Shown piece by piece: positions 38,236 through 47,257 of a stretch of 64,000 bases of DNA. The stretch spans positions 1 through 64,000 of the forward strand of contig NZ_JNAO01000008.1 of the NCBI RefSeq assembly GCF_000760035.1. Reading direction: 5' to 3'. The DNA comes from Prochlorococcus marinus str. MIT 9314. Lineage in GTDB: Bacteria; Cyanobacteriota; Cyanobacteriia; PCC-6307; Cyanobiaceae. Position 1 is the stretch's first letter, and every line of letters starts with the position of its first letter. Both the position numbers and the translations under genes were made by a program. The notes beneath the pieces were generated by a model that was given only the letters and a program-made list of their open reading frames with translations, searched no databases and was not told the origin of the DNA.

Positions 38236-38451
38236 ACATTAATTAAAAATTAATATGTTTAATTTAAAAAATAATTTACTAATTTAATCTTTTTTCCCTG
38301 ACAATTAACTCTAAAAAGTTATTAATAATACGCCTTTTATTTCATAAATCTTAAGAAGTTGTGAATTTAAATGTTTTTCTTTTAACAAAGGATGCAGGAT
38401 TAAAAAAATTGAATATCTTGAGTATATAAAAAACATATTTTTAGAGATCAC

Positions 38452-39255
38452 TTGTTAAATAAAAACATTTATTTAATACTAATTATTTCACTCGTTTTTG
38501 CTATATCTTTTTGGATTGGTTTTAATGTAAATTTGCTTCCTGCGGAAGCAAGTATTAATGCACCAATTTACGATGAACTTTTTAAAATTCTTTTCATCAC
38601 TGGATTAATTATTTTTATAGGAATGACAATAGCTGTTATTTACAGCTTATTTAAGTTCAGGAAAAGAAATGATCAGATAGGAGATGGTATAGCCTTAGAG
38701 GGGAATTTAAGCTTAGAAATTGTATGGACAATTATTCCTTCAATAATTGTTTTGTTAATAGGTTTATATAGCTATAACATCTACGATCGAATGGGAGGGA
38801 TGAAAGAACTAAATCATAACCATGAAATGATGAGTTCTAATTCTGAAAAAATATGGGCTGGAATAAGTCAAACTTCTGATACTGAAATAGCAATTAATAA
38901 TTTATCAATTGAAGTTTCAGCTATGCAATTTGCATTTCTATTCAATTATCCCAAGGGCAATTTCATATCAGGAGAATTACACGTTCCTGTTGATCAAAAA
39001 GTATCAATGAGAATGGAATCTAAAGACGTCATTCATGCTTTTTGGGTGCCAGAATTCAGAATTAAACAGGATATTATTCCTGGGCAACCTACTATTCTAA
39101 ATTTCACTCCTACAAAAGTAGGAAAATATCCGATAATTTGCGCAGAATTATGTGGCCCATATCATGGAGGAATGAGAGCCTCCATAATTGTTGAAGAAGA
39201 ATCTGATTACAACGAATGGTTTAACAAAAATAAAAAACCAGAGGTAAATTTATGA
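38452..39255 (+). CDS. ctaC: Cytochrome c oxidase subunit II
   Basis: A 267-residue aa3-type subunit II. Two N-terminal helices are followed by a periplasmic cupredoxin domain with the CuA site CAELCGPYHGGMRA (about 229-242) and the upstream DVIHAFWVPEF. The start is a TTG close to helix 1. Its stop overlaps the ctaD start by 4 bp (ATGA), indicating coupling. Confidence 0.95.
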   Translation: MLNKNIYLILIISLVFAISFWIGFNVNLLPAEASINAPIYDELFKILFITGLIIFIGMTIAVIYSLFKFRKRNDQIGDGIALEGNLSLEIVWTIIPSIIVLLIGLYSYNIYDRMGGMKELNHNHEMMSSNSEKIWAGISQTSDTEIAINNLSIEVSAMQFAFLFNYPKGNFISGELHVPVDQKVSMRMESKDVIHAFWVPEFRIKQDIIPGQPTILNFTPTKVGKYPIICAELCGPYHGGMRASIIVEEESDYNEWFNKNKKPEVNL

Positions 39256-40877
39256 CAATATCAATTGATCCACAAAAAACTAATAATGAAAACCTTCAAC
39301 CTAAAGGCTGGCTTAGATACTTTAGTTTTAGCCTTGATCATAAAGTAATTGGGATACAATACTTAGTCTGCGGTTTTCTTTTCTATTTAATAGGAGGAAC
39401 CTTAGCGAGCGCTATAAGAATTGAACTAGCTAGTCCAATGTCTGACTTTATGCCGAGAGATGTTTATAACCAAGTTTTAACTCTACACGGAACAATAATG
39501 ATATTCCTTTGGATAGTGCCTGTAGTTAATGGTGCTTTTGGAAATTATTTAATTCCATTTTATGTAGGTGCGAGAGATATGGCATTCCCAAGATTAAATG
39601 CCGTTGCTTTTTGGTTAATTCCCCCTTCAGGTTTGATGCTGGTAGCAAGCTATTTTGTTGAGGGTGCTGCTCAAGCTGGATGGACGGCTTATCCCCCTTT
39701 GAGCATAACTACTCCTCAATCGGGACAAATTATTTGGATTCTGAGCGTTCTATTACTTGGAGGCAGTTCTATATTTGGTGGAATAAACTTTATCGCGACC
39801 ATTATCAAACTAAGAAGGCCAGGATTAAAACTTATGCAATTGCCAATGTATTGTTGGGCAATGCTTGGAACAAGTCTATTAGTTGTTTTGTCAACTCCTG
39901 TTTTAGCAGGCACTTTAATTCTACTTAGTTTCGATATCATCGCTAATACAGGTTTTTTTAATCCTGTTTTAGGTGGTAATGTCGTAGTTTATCAGCATTT
40001 ATTTTGGTTTTATTCTCACCCAGCTGTATACATTATGGTCCTTCCTGCCTTTGGTTTAGTTAGCGAAATACTTCCTGTACATGCTAGAAAACCACTGTTT
40101 GGATATACAACAATGGTTTTTTCAATAATGGGGATAGTAGTTTTAGGTTTAGTTGTTTGGGCGCATCACATGTTTACGAGTGGAACGCCCCCTTGGATGA
40201 GATTATTCTTTACTATCGCCACAGCATTTATTGCTGTTCCAACAGGCATAAAATTTTTCAATTGGGTTGCAACATTATGGGGAGGTAAAATTTCCATTAA
40301 TAGTGCAATGTTATTCTCTTGCGGATTTATTATAAATTTTGTTTTTGGAGGTATTACAGGAGTTGCGTTGGCACAGGTACCTTTCGATATTCACGTACAT
40401 GATACCTATTTCGTTGTAGCTCATTTTCATTACATAGTTTATGGAGGGACTGTTTTTATTATTTTCTCTTCCATTTATCATTGGTTCCCCAAAGTGACTG
40501 GGAAAATGCTCAATGAAAAATTAGGAATTTTACACTTTATCATAACTTTTATTGGATTTAACTTGTGCTTTGCACCTCAACATTGGCTTGGTTTAAATGG
40601 AATGCCAAGAAGAGTTGCAGAATATGATCCTCAATTCCAGTTAGTTAATCAAATTAGTAGCCTTGGAGCTCTTTTGATGGCTATAAGTACAATTCCTTTT
40701 TTAATTAACGTATTCCTTAGTGTTAGAAATGGAGAAAATGCTGGAGATAACCCTTGGAATGCTCTTACACCTGAATGGTTAACATCTTCTCCACCTCCAG
40801 TTGAAAATTGGGAAGGAGAAGCTCCATTAGTTGAAGAACCATATGGTTATGGTAAAGAAATTTCTGAACAGAAATAA
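39252..40877 (+). CDS. ctaD: Cytochrome c oxidase subunit I
   Basis: A 541-residue 12-helix haem-copper oxidase core. Haem a and CuB ligands are visible in LTLHGTIMIFLW, LFWFYSHPAVYIMVLPAFG (His-Tyr crosslink region), HHMFTSG and HVHDTYFVVAHFHYIVYG. It reduces O2 to water and pumps protons, and is the respiratory terminal oxidase shared with the thylakoid in cyanobacteria. Confidence 0.97.
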   Translation: MTISIDPQKTNNENLQPKGWLRYFSFSLDHKVIGIQYLVCGFLFYLIGGTLASAIRIELASPMSDFMPRDVYNQVLTLHGTIMIFLWIVPVVNGAFGNYLIPFYVGARDMAFPRLNAVAFWLIPPSGLMLVASYFVEGAAQAGWTAYPPLSITTPQSGQIIWILSVLLLGGSSIFGGINFIATIIKLRRPGLKLMQLPMYCWAMLGTSLLVVLSTPVLAGTLILLSFDIIANTGFFNPVLGGNVVVYQHLFWFYSHPAVYIMVLPAFGLVSEILPVHARKPLFGYTTMVFSIMGIVVLGLVVWAHHMFTSGTPPWMRLFFTIATAFIAVPTGIKFFNWVATLWGGKISINSAMLFSCGFIINFVFGGITGVALAQVPFDIHVHDTYFVVAHFHYIVYGGTVFIIFSSIYHWFPKVTGKMLNEKLGILHFIITFIGFNLCFAPQHWLGLNGMPRRVAEYDPQFQLVNQISSLGALLMAISTIPFLINVFLSVRNGENAGDNPWNALTPEWLTSSPPPVENWEGEAPLVEEPYGYGKEISEQK

Positions 40878-40883
40878 AAACAT

Positions 40884-41486
40884 ATGACTACACTAGATAG
40901 CTCAAAAGAAATTCAAAAAAATAATTCTGAAGTCAATGAAACACATGAAGACTTCAGAATGTTTGGTCTTATAACATTCCTAATTGCTGACGGAATGACT
41001 TTTGCAGGATTCTTCGCTGCTTATCTAACTTATAAAGCAGTAAATCCATTACCTGATGGTGCTATTTATGAATTAGAACTTCCAATACCTACACTCAATA
41101 CAATCTTATTACTTGTTAGTAGTGCAACTTTCCATAAAGCAGGTAAAGCACTTTTAAAAGATAAAAATTCTGATTCCCAAAAATGGTTATTTTTTACTGC
41201 TTTTCTTGGAATTATATTTTTAATATGTCAATTATTTGAATATTTTCATTTACCTTTTGGATTAACTGATAATTTATTTGCAAGTACTTTTTATGCTCTT
41301 ACTGGTTTTCATGGATTACATGTCACTTTAGGCACTTTAATGATTTTAATTATTGCTTGGCAATCGAGAATCAATGGTGGAAGATTAACTAGTCAAAATA
41401 TGTTTCCATTGGAAGCTGTTGAATTGTACTGGCATTTTGTAGATGGAATATGGGTTATTTTATTTATTATTCTGTATCTTTTATAA
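40884..41486 (+). CDS. ctaE: Cytochrome c oxidase subunit III
   Basis: A 200-residue short-form subunit III with five helices. FLIADGMTFAGFFAAYLTYK near 30, LTGFHGLHVTLGTLMILI near 136, and AVELYWHFVDGIWVILFIIL at the C-terminus are hallmarks. It follows ctaD by 6 bp. The AbrB-type regulator 97 bp downstream has its own spacer. Confidence 0.96.
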   Translation: MTTLDSSKEIQKNNSEVNETHEDFRMFGLITFLIADGMTFAGFFAAYLTYKAVNPLPDGAIYELELPIPTLNTILLLVSSATFHKAGKALLKDKNSDSQKWLFFTAFLGIIFLICQLFEYFHLPFGLTDNLFASTFYALTGFHGLHVTLGTLMILIIAWQSRINGGRLTSQNMFPLEAVELYWHFVDGIWVILFIILYLL

Positions 41487-41583
41487 AAAATTAATTTTAA
41501 AAAATTAAATATATTTTTTATTAATTTATATTGCCACAGTTCTCCTTTTTAGTAAGAATATATAGTTAGAAATTTGTCAGATA

Positions 41584-41937
41584 ATGCTAGAAGGAAAAGA
41601 ACTTCTTGAAAAAGCAAAATTATTAAGTAAAAAATCTGAAGATAAGATAGCAAAAGGTTGTGGGTACGTAGGTCCTAGCGGAAGAATCTTAAGAAAAAGT
41701 TTTTATAGGGCGCTTATCGAAGCTAAGGGTTTTAAGGTAGTTAATGGACGCCAGGGGAAAAATGGTAATAGAGCTTCAAGAGGCCGACAAACAGAATTCA
41801 AAACTAAAGTTCATGGCAATGGGAACCTATTAATTGGTAATGCCTACACCAAAAAATTAGGTCTAAAACCTGGTCAGGAATTTAAAATCGATCTTAAAAA
41901 AGATTCAAAAAAAATTTATTTGATTCCATTAAATTAA
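41584..41937 (+). CDS. Cyanobacterial AbrB-type transcriptional regulator
   Basis: A 117-residue protein of the cyAbrB group. LEGKELLEKAKLLSKKSEDK starts a conserved helical N-terminus, then AKGCGYVGPSGRILRKSFYRAL, and the C-terminal swapped-hairpin DNA-binding part (NLLIGNAYTKKLGLKPGQEF). cyAbrBs control carbon/nitrogen balance genes. It sits between ctaE and the convergent ribE; regulation of the cox genes is possible but not shown. Confidence 0.9.
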   Translation: MLEGKELLEKAKLLSKKSEDKIAKGCGYVGPSGRILRKSFYRALIEAKGFKVVNGRQGKNGNRASRGRQTEFKTKVHGNGNLLIGNAYTKKLGLKPGQEFKIDLKKDSKKIYLIPLN

Positions 41938-41948
41938 AAAATATATTT

Positions 41949-42602
41949 TTACCAACCGTTTTCTTTAAGCCATTCCGAAGAAATATTTTTTGAAGATAAA
42001 TCTTGATTACTATTTTTATTAAATAAAAGTAATTTCTCCACATATTTAATTAATGCATCTGCCTCAAGGTTTACGCAGTCACCGACATTTAATTTATTCA
42101 GATTTGTATTGTGCCAAGTATGAGGAATTATCGCAATAGTAAATATTTCTCCTTCCTGCTCATATTTTGCAATTGTAAGACTAATACCATTTACACAAAT
42201 ACTGCCTTTATTAACTACATATTTCGAAAAATTATTATTTTTCCACTTTATAGATAAAAGCCAGGATTTCTCTAATTTTTCTATATTCTCAACTGTTCCA
42301 AGGCCATCAACATGTCCACTGACTATATGCCCTCCTAGACGGTCAGACACTCTAAGAGCGGGCTCCAAATTAACAATCTGAGATAGGTTCGACTTTACTC
42401 CTAAAGTTGTTTTTTTTAATGTTTCCTCACTAACATCAACAGTAAATTTATTTTGAAAAATCTCTTTAACTGTCAAACAAATTCCATCAACAGCTATGCT
42501 ATCGCCGATTGCCATGTCAAACAAATTATCTAAAATTTCAATTTCTAAAATATTTTTTTCTTGTTTTAGTTTTCCAATTGATTGAATTATTCCTGTGAAC
42601 AT
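41949..42602 (-). CDS. ribE: Riboflavin synthase, alpha subunit
   Basis: A 217-residue protein with two lumazine-binding domains. MFTGIIQSIGKL at the N-terminus and the two similar blocks, SIAVDGICLTV with GGHIVSGHVDGLG and SICVNGISLTI with IIPHTWHNT, define it. It dismutates 6,7-dimethyl-8-ribityllumazine to riboflavin. That same lumazine is the antenna pigment in FeS-type photolyases, which links loosely to the photolyase at 59.9-61.4 kb. Confidence 0.94.
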   Translation of the reverse strand: MFTGIIQSIGKLKQEKNILEIEILDNLFDMAIGDSIAVDGICLTVKEIFQNKFTVDVSEETLKKTTLGVKSNLSQIVNLEPALRVSDRLGGHIVSGHVDGLGTVENIEKLEKSWLLSIKWKNNNFSKYVVNKGSICVNGISLTIAKYEQEGEIFTIAIIPHTWHNTNLNKLNVGDCVNLEADALIKYVEKLLLFNKNSNQDLSSKNISSEWLKENGW

Positions 42603-42714
42603 AGATTTAAGAAAAAAATTTTTGCAAAATTTTGTATTTACTTTAATTTACTTTAAATGATTTTCAACTATAAATAAATTAAAGAATAAATAAAAAGAAA
42701 TTGATCATATTTAA

Positions 42715-43857
42715 ATGATTATTAATTCACAAAAAAGATCATTTGGTAAAGGGGAGAAAGTGAGTTTATTCACTTTAGGGACAATGAGAGCAACTGAAAG
42801 TCTTGAAAAAATGTATAGCGTAATAAAAAATGCATATTATGTAGGAATTAACCACATAGAAACAGCGCCTTCTTATGGTAATGCTGAATCACTCATTGGA
42901 AATTCAATAAAAAAACTTGCAATAGAGGAGAATATAGAAGAAAAAAATTGGGTTATTACTTCCAAAGTTTTACCAAATGGTGATTTTGACTTTTTAAAAA
43001 ATAATTTTAAAAAGTCTCTTAAAAATTTGAATCGTAAGAAAATTAATAATCTTGCAATTCACGGTCTCAACTTAAAACAACATCTAGATTGGGTTCTAGC
43101 TGGTGAGGGTAAGAAATTCATATCATGGATACTTGAGAAGGAACTAGTTGATCAAATTGGTTTTAGTTCACACGGAAGTTTTTCATTAATTAAAGAAGCA
43201 ATTAACTGTGAAGTTTTTAGTTTTTGTAGTCTACATTTACATTATTTAGATCAATCTAAAATTACTTTGGCAGAGGAAGCTATAAAAAAAGGTATGGGAG
43301 TATTAGCAATATCGCCTGCGGATAAAGGCGGTAGATTATATTCTCCAAGTGATATTTTGTTAGAGGCCTCTAAGCCTTTTCATCCATTAGAATTAGCCTA
43401 TCGATTTCTCTTAGCAAAAGGTATTACGACTTTATCCTTAGGGGCGACAAATAAAAAAGATTTTGAATTTGCGAATAAACTTAGAAACTCATTCGAGAAG
43501 CTTACAAAACTTGAAAAAAGTGCCCTGAATAAAATTGAGGAAGTTGCTAATAAAAAATTAAGCTCAACCAAATGTGAACAATGCAGATCTTGTCTTCCAT
43601 GCCCAAATGAAATACCTATTCCAGAGATTCTTCGTTTGAGGAATATATCTATTGGTTATGGCCAATTAGAATTTTCAAAAGAAAGATACAATCTAATAGG
43701 AAAAGCTGGCCACTGGTGGGAAGAAAAAAATTCCTCATTTTGTAAAGCATGTAATGAATGTTTGCCTAAATGTCCTAGTCAATTAGATATACCAAATTTA
43801 TTAAAAGAAACTCACAACTTATTAATTGAAACTCCTACAAAAAGATTATGGGGTTAA
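42715..43857 (+). CDS. Aldo/keto reductase with C-terminal 4Fe-4S ferredoxin-type region
   Basis: A 380-residue protein. The first ~280 residues are an aldo/keto reductase barrel (VSLFTLGTMRATESLEKMYS, HIETAPSYGNAESLIGNSI, IGFSSHGSF). The tail holds two Cys clusters (KCEQCRSCLPCPNEIPIPEI and FCKACNECLPKCPSQLDIP), matching bacterial iron-sulfur AKRs. The substrate is unknown. Its 3' end overlaps the convergent solute-binding gene by 12 bp. Confidence 0.88.
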   Translation: MIINSQKRSFGKGEKVSLFTLGTMRATESLEKMYSVIKNAYYVGINHIETAPSYGNAESLIGNSIKKLAIEENIEEKNWVITSKVLPNGDFDFLKNNFKKSLKNLNRKKINNLAIHGLNLKQHLDWVLAGEGKKFISWILEKELVDQIGFSSHGSFSLIKEAINCEVFSFCSLHLHYLDQSKITLAEEAIKKGMGVLAISPADKGGRLYSPSDILLEASKPFHPLELAYRFLLAKGITTLSLGATNKKDFEFANKLRNSFEKLTKLEKSALNKIEEVANKKLSSTKCEQCRSCLPCPNEIPIPEILRLRNISIGYGQLEFSKERYNLIGKAGHWWEEKNSSFCKACNECLPKCPSQLDIPNLLKETHNLLIETPTKRLWG

Positions 43858-44844
43858 AGACTTATTCCATGAATTTTTAAGTTTAATTTTTTGTTCATTT
43901 GTTAGGACGGGGAAAGACCAACTATTTTCCCAACATTTTTCTGAAGGGCCTGAGTTGGGGAACATCTCAGATTTATATTTACTTTGTAAATAATCACTAT
44001 TGAAGGGTAGATACCAACCCTGGCTTACTAATTTATCTACTATTGATTTATTTTCTAAAGATTTAATCCATTTAATTAATATTGCATTATTTAGTTTTGA
44101 TCGACTAAGTAGGAAATGCCACATCAAAGGTACGCCTTGGCTTGGGAAAACTAAAGAAAGCCTTGGATCTATTTTTAAATATTTTGAGCAAATACTATAA
44201 GGAACTATTGCGACACAAGCATCAGAATTAATCAACCAATTAAGCATATTTTTATCATCAAATAACATTGCTTGGCTTTTGAGTTTTTTTAAAGAATTAG
44301 ATGAATTAATTTTTTGAGAAATTGACAATATTATTCTGGGACTTTGCGGAAAAATTATTTTCCCAGTTAATTTTTTTGAAAGAAGAAAATCCCAAGAAGT
44401 TCTGGCGGAATTTATTAATTCTTTATTATTTTTAATGACAATTGTAAAAGGTACTACGCCGATAGGGAATAATTTACTTCTCTGACTTTGATTAAAACTT
44501 GCCAAAAAATCTATCGATCTCTTATCCAAATTTTCGATCAATGGATATTCATTTATTTTTTTAAATTCTGCAAAATCTAGACTAGTAATCCATCCATCGT
44601 TTATTAAAGTAAAGTCAGAATTTAAAATTGCGTTTCTATTCTTTTGTAGCTGGGTATTTTCAAAATTAATTTTTTCCTGCTTCCAATCTTTTGGAATCGA
44701 ATCTTTAAAAGATTCTGGATAAAAAGAATTTTGAAGTGCAATTTTTACTTTATTAGGAAGATTACTGCAAGAGTTTAAGAGAAATAAAAGCGAAAGCTTA
44801 CCATAATTTAAAAATTCTCTTCTTGTTCCAAATTTTGAAAACAT
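43846..44844 (-). CDS. Putative Tat-exported solute-binding lipoprotein (polyamine/iron ABC type)
   Basis: A 332-residue protein. The N-terminus has a twin-arginine-like TRREFL (7-12), then a hydrophobic stretch and a lipobox LLNSC (about 22-26). Later segments such as NSDFTLINDGWITSLDFAEF, LTGKIIFPQSPRI and DKLVSQGWYLPFNSDYL resemble type II periplasmic binders of the spermidine/putrescine and iron groups. No permease or ATPase is next to it. It is the last gene of the leftward run from topA. Confidence 0.72.
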   Translation of the reverse strand: MFSKFGTRREFLNYGKLSLLFLLNSCSNLPNKVKIALQNSFYPESFKDSIPKDWKQEKINFENTQLQKNRNAILNSDFTLINDGWITSLDFAEFKKINEYPLIENLDKRSIDFLASFNQSQRSKLFPIGVVPFTIVIKNNKELINSARTSWDFLLSKKLTGKIIFPQSPRIILSISQKINSSNSLKKLKSQAMLFDDKNMLNWLINSDACVAIVPYSICSKYLKIDPRLSLVFPSQGVPLMWHFLLSRSKLNNAILIKWIKSLENKSIVDKLVSQGWYLPFNSDYLQSKYKSEMFPNSGPSEKCWENSWSFPVLTNEQKIKLKNSWNKSLTP

Positions 44845-46017
44845 TCAGCAATCCTTCTCTAAAGAAATTTGACCTAGGCCCTTCATTATTTCCAGATTTT
44901 GTTGACACAATGAAACTATTTCTTCATTTTTAAATCCATCTAAGAAAGCAAGCAATGATATTCCACCTGCGCCTACACCTTCTTTTACATGACCTAATTC
45001 ATAATCCTTCAATTCTTTGTATTTTGAAGATTTGAAATTTAAAGGACTTCCTAAGCCTAATAATTTAACATCATATTTTTCATTTATCAGATTTAATAAA
45101 TCATTTAGAGAATTATCTTTCAAAAGCCACCCAGTAGTCGCAATCAAAATATCTTCAATAAAGTCATCTTTATTTTTTTCATCTAAGAATTCTAATGCAA
45201 GTAAAATGACCGCTAGCATCTGACTTCCTCCAGACAATAAGACAGGCTGATTTGCTAACCTGGCACCAATTAATAGACCCATTGAGAAAGCTTGGAAAGG
45301 ATCACCTACCGCAGCTAAAACATCAAAAGAGTCGAAATCAGTCTTGAAATTTGCATTGAAAAGTCCTCTTTTAACTACTTTTCTTCTCAGTTCTCTTGGA
45401 GCTTTAAATAAACTACTCCCTACTAAATTAGACACCTGCAAACCAAAAGCTTCCATTACTGCCTGAGCAGTTGTGGTGCCCCCTGGTACAGATTCAGAAA
45501 TTAAAACTGGTTGTTTTAATGATTTTCCTATCGCAAGACCTTTTTCATAAAGATTTAAAACTCTCTCTTTAGTCATCGATTTACCAGTAGTAAGACAATT
45601 TGATGGGCCCAAATCTTTATCTTCTACAACCAAATGATTAAAACAAGGCTTTGCTCCTATACCCAGAGGAACAACAATTGGATAAATATTTATAAGCTTT
45701 GAACAAACATGACTTATTAGTGCCGGAGTTACTCCTGCATTGAGGAGTGGTAATTTATATTCATTATGTTTTGAAGCACCCTCAAGCAAAAATTCGGCAT
45801 CTGCAAGCGCAGTTGTTCTCCTTGATTTTGCATTAATACCTGCAGCGGAAATTCCTGGAATTTGAGATGTATTAGTACCTGCAATTAAAAGAAATATTTT
45901 AAAGTTATTAATATTTTTTCTCAGTATTTCTATCTTATTTAGCTGTCTTTTTTTATTGGATTCATTGCCAAATAAATTTATCCCTAATTCTGTACTATAC
46001 ATTTTTACTTTGTTCAA
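44845..46017 (-). CDS. CobT-like nicotinate-nucleotide:base phosphoribosyltransferase (TIGR00303 type)
   Basis: A 390-residue protein of the cyanobacterial/archaeal CobT-like family: LLIAGTNTSQIPGISAAGIN near 41, LINIYPIVVPLGIGAKPC near 107, VLISESVPGGTTTAQAVMEA near 175 and AAVGDPFQAFSMGLLIGARL near 233. The family is linked to activation of the lower-ligand base of cobamides. Prochlorococcus makes pseudocobalamin with adenine as lower base, so the usual dimethylbenzimidazole substrate should not be assumed. It overlaps DUF2232 by 4 bp and abuts the binder gene. Confidence 0.85.
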   Translation of the reverse strand: MNKVKMYSTELGINLFGNESNKKRQLNKIEILRKNINNFKIFLLIAGTNTSQIPGISAAGINAKSRRTTALADAEFLLEGASKHNEYKLPLLNAGVTPALISHVCSKLINIYPIVVPLGIGAKPCFNHLVVEDKDLGPSNCLTTGKSMTKERVLNLYEKGLAIGKSLKQPVLISESVPGGTTTAQAVMEAFGLQVSNLVGSSLFKAPRELRRKVVKRGLFNANFKTDFDSFDVLAAVGDPFQAFSMGLLIGARLANQPVLLSGGSQMLAVILLALEFLDEKNKDDFIEDILIATTGWLLKDNSLNDLLNLINEKYDVKLLGLGSPLNFKSSKYKELKDYELGHVKEGVGAGGISLLAFLDGFKNEEIVSLCQQNLEIMKGLGQISLEKDC

Positions 46018-46652
46018 TTACTTAAATCAATTAAGCTATTTAATAATCTTGGAGGATCTGGGATATTTAATTTAAATCTTGGAAACAGAGAATAAGCAAC
46101 TACATGTACTGTTAAAACATAAACTATTTCTTGAAAAATTATTAAAAAAATTGCACCTAATTGGATACTTAAAATTGAGGGGGAAAAAGGTAAATTTAAT
46201 AATCCAATGAACTTTTCTATTAGACCATAACTTGCTCTTGTAATTAAAACCCAAAGATTATCGCCAACCAACGTAGATAATGCAATTACTCGTAGGAAAA
46301 AGCCAAGTGTTCCAATAATAACTCCGAAAGTTAAACTAAAACTCCAACTTTTTTCTCTAAACCAACACCAGCCCAACCAAAAAGCCAAGCTCCCATATGG
46401 AAATAAAAATAAAGTTCCTCTAACAGGACCCATAATTATGAATAAAAGTAGAAATTGTATTAGGAGTCCTTCCAATGCAGTTTTAGTTCCTCTTCTCAAG
46501 TGCAACAGGATGATTGGGAGGGGTAAAATCAACCTTAATAAAGCTCCCCCTATTGGCAAATAATATAATGCCACCCACAATAAAGACGAAAGAGATGCTA
46601 AATATGAGGTCTCGACAATATTTAATGCTTCAGTTTTTGTGGTTATTTTCAT
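46014..46652 (-). CDS. DUF2232 family integral membrane protein
   Basis: A 212-residue hydrophobic protein with about six helices, including LASLSSLLWVALYYLPIGGA, LRLILPLPIILLHLRRGTK and FPYGSLAFWLGWCWFREKSW. The pattern is that of DUF2232/YybS-like membrane proteins, possibly substrate-specific membrane components. It overlaps the downstream CobT-like gene by 4 bp, which suggests coupled expression; a corrinoid-related transport role is only inference from position. Confidence 0.78.
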   Translation of the reverse strand: MKITTKTEALNIVETSYLASLSSLLWVALYYLPIGGALLRLILPLPIILLHLRRGTKTALEGLLIQFLLLFIIMGPVRGTLFLFPYGSLAFWLGWCWFREKSWSFSLTFGVIIGTLGFFLRVIALSTLVGDNLWVLITRASYGLIEKFIGLLNLPFSPSILSIQLGAIFLIIFQEIVYVLTVHVVAYSLFPRFKLNIPDPPRLLNSLIDLSN

Positions 46653-46672
46653 TTTTTGTTGAATATTTTTAG

Positions 46673-47251
46673 TTAATTTTTATTCATACTTTTATTTTTT
46701 GAATCTACGATACGTTCAATCTTTTCTATTTCAAAATTTACCTCAGAATTACTTAATATGGAACTTAATTCTTCAGTAGGATCTTTTGGATCTACATCTT
46801 TTAAGATGAATATTATTTTGTAAGATTGAAGATCAATATTTCTTTTTTTTGAAGAATTCTTAATTTTATTACTTTTTTGTTTTGGTATTTTTTCTGAATT
46901 TATATTTTTTTTATTTTCGATAAAATTTTCTAGCTTTTCTTCCTTCTTTATTTTTTTGTTTTTTTTATCATTAATCTCTTTATTCTCTTTTACTAATATT
47001 TTTTTATTTTCTGAAAAAGTTTTTGGCTTTTCTACTTTCTTTATTTTTTTGTTTTTTTTATCATTAATCTCTTTTTTCTCTTTTACTAATATTTTTTTAT
47101 TTACTAAATTATTTTGTAAATCTTCATCTTTGCTTATTTTTTCTAAATCATTGAAACTACTATCAAGAAAATTTCCAATCCTCCCTCCAGAGCACGATTG
47201 TAAGACAATTAAAAAAATAAATAAAAAAATATCTTTTTTTTTTAAAATCAT
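46673..47251 (-). CDS. Lys/Asn-rich predicted lipoprotein with an internal repeat
   Basis: A 192-residue protein. The signal peptide FLFIFLIVLQSC ends in a lipobox Cys at about 20. The body is very Lys/Glu/Asn-rich and holds two 31-residue repeats beginning NKKILVKE. The C-terminus YKIIFILKDVDPKDPTEELS looks like a small folded domain. No family recognised. It lies between topA (6 bp away) and DUF2232. Its composition is partly explained by the AT-rich genome. Confidence 0.62.
   Translation of the reverse strand: MILKKKDIFLFIFLIVLQSCSGGRIGNFLDSSFNDLEKISKDEDLQNNLVNKKILVKEKKEINDKKNKKIKKVEKPKTFSENKKILVKENKEINDKKNKKIKKEEKLENFIENKKNINSEKIPKQKSNKIKNSSKKRNIDLQSYKIIFILKDVDPKDPTEELSSILSNSEVNFEIEKIERIVDSKNKSMNKN
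46930..47115. repeat. Two-copy 93-bp direct repeat inside the Lys-rich lipoprotein gene
   Basis: Segments about 93 bp apart (for example starting 46946 and 47039) match over some 65 bases with a single mismatch, and more loosely on either side. They encode the two NKKILVKE(K/N)KEINDKKNKK blocks in frame, which points to a fairly recent tandem duplication. Confidence 0.85.
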
Positions 47252-47257
47252 GTTTTT

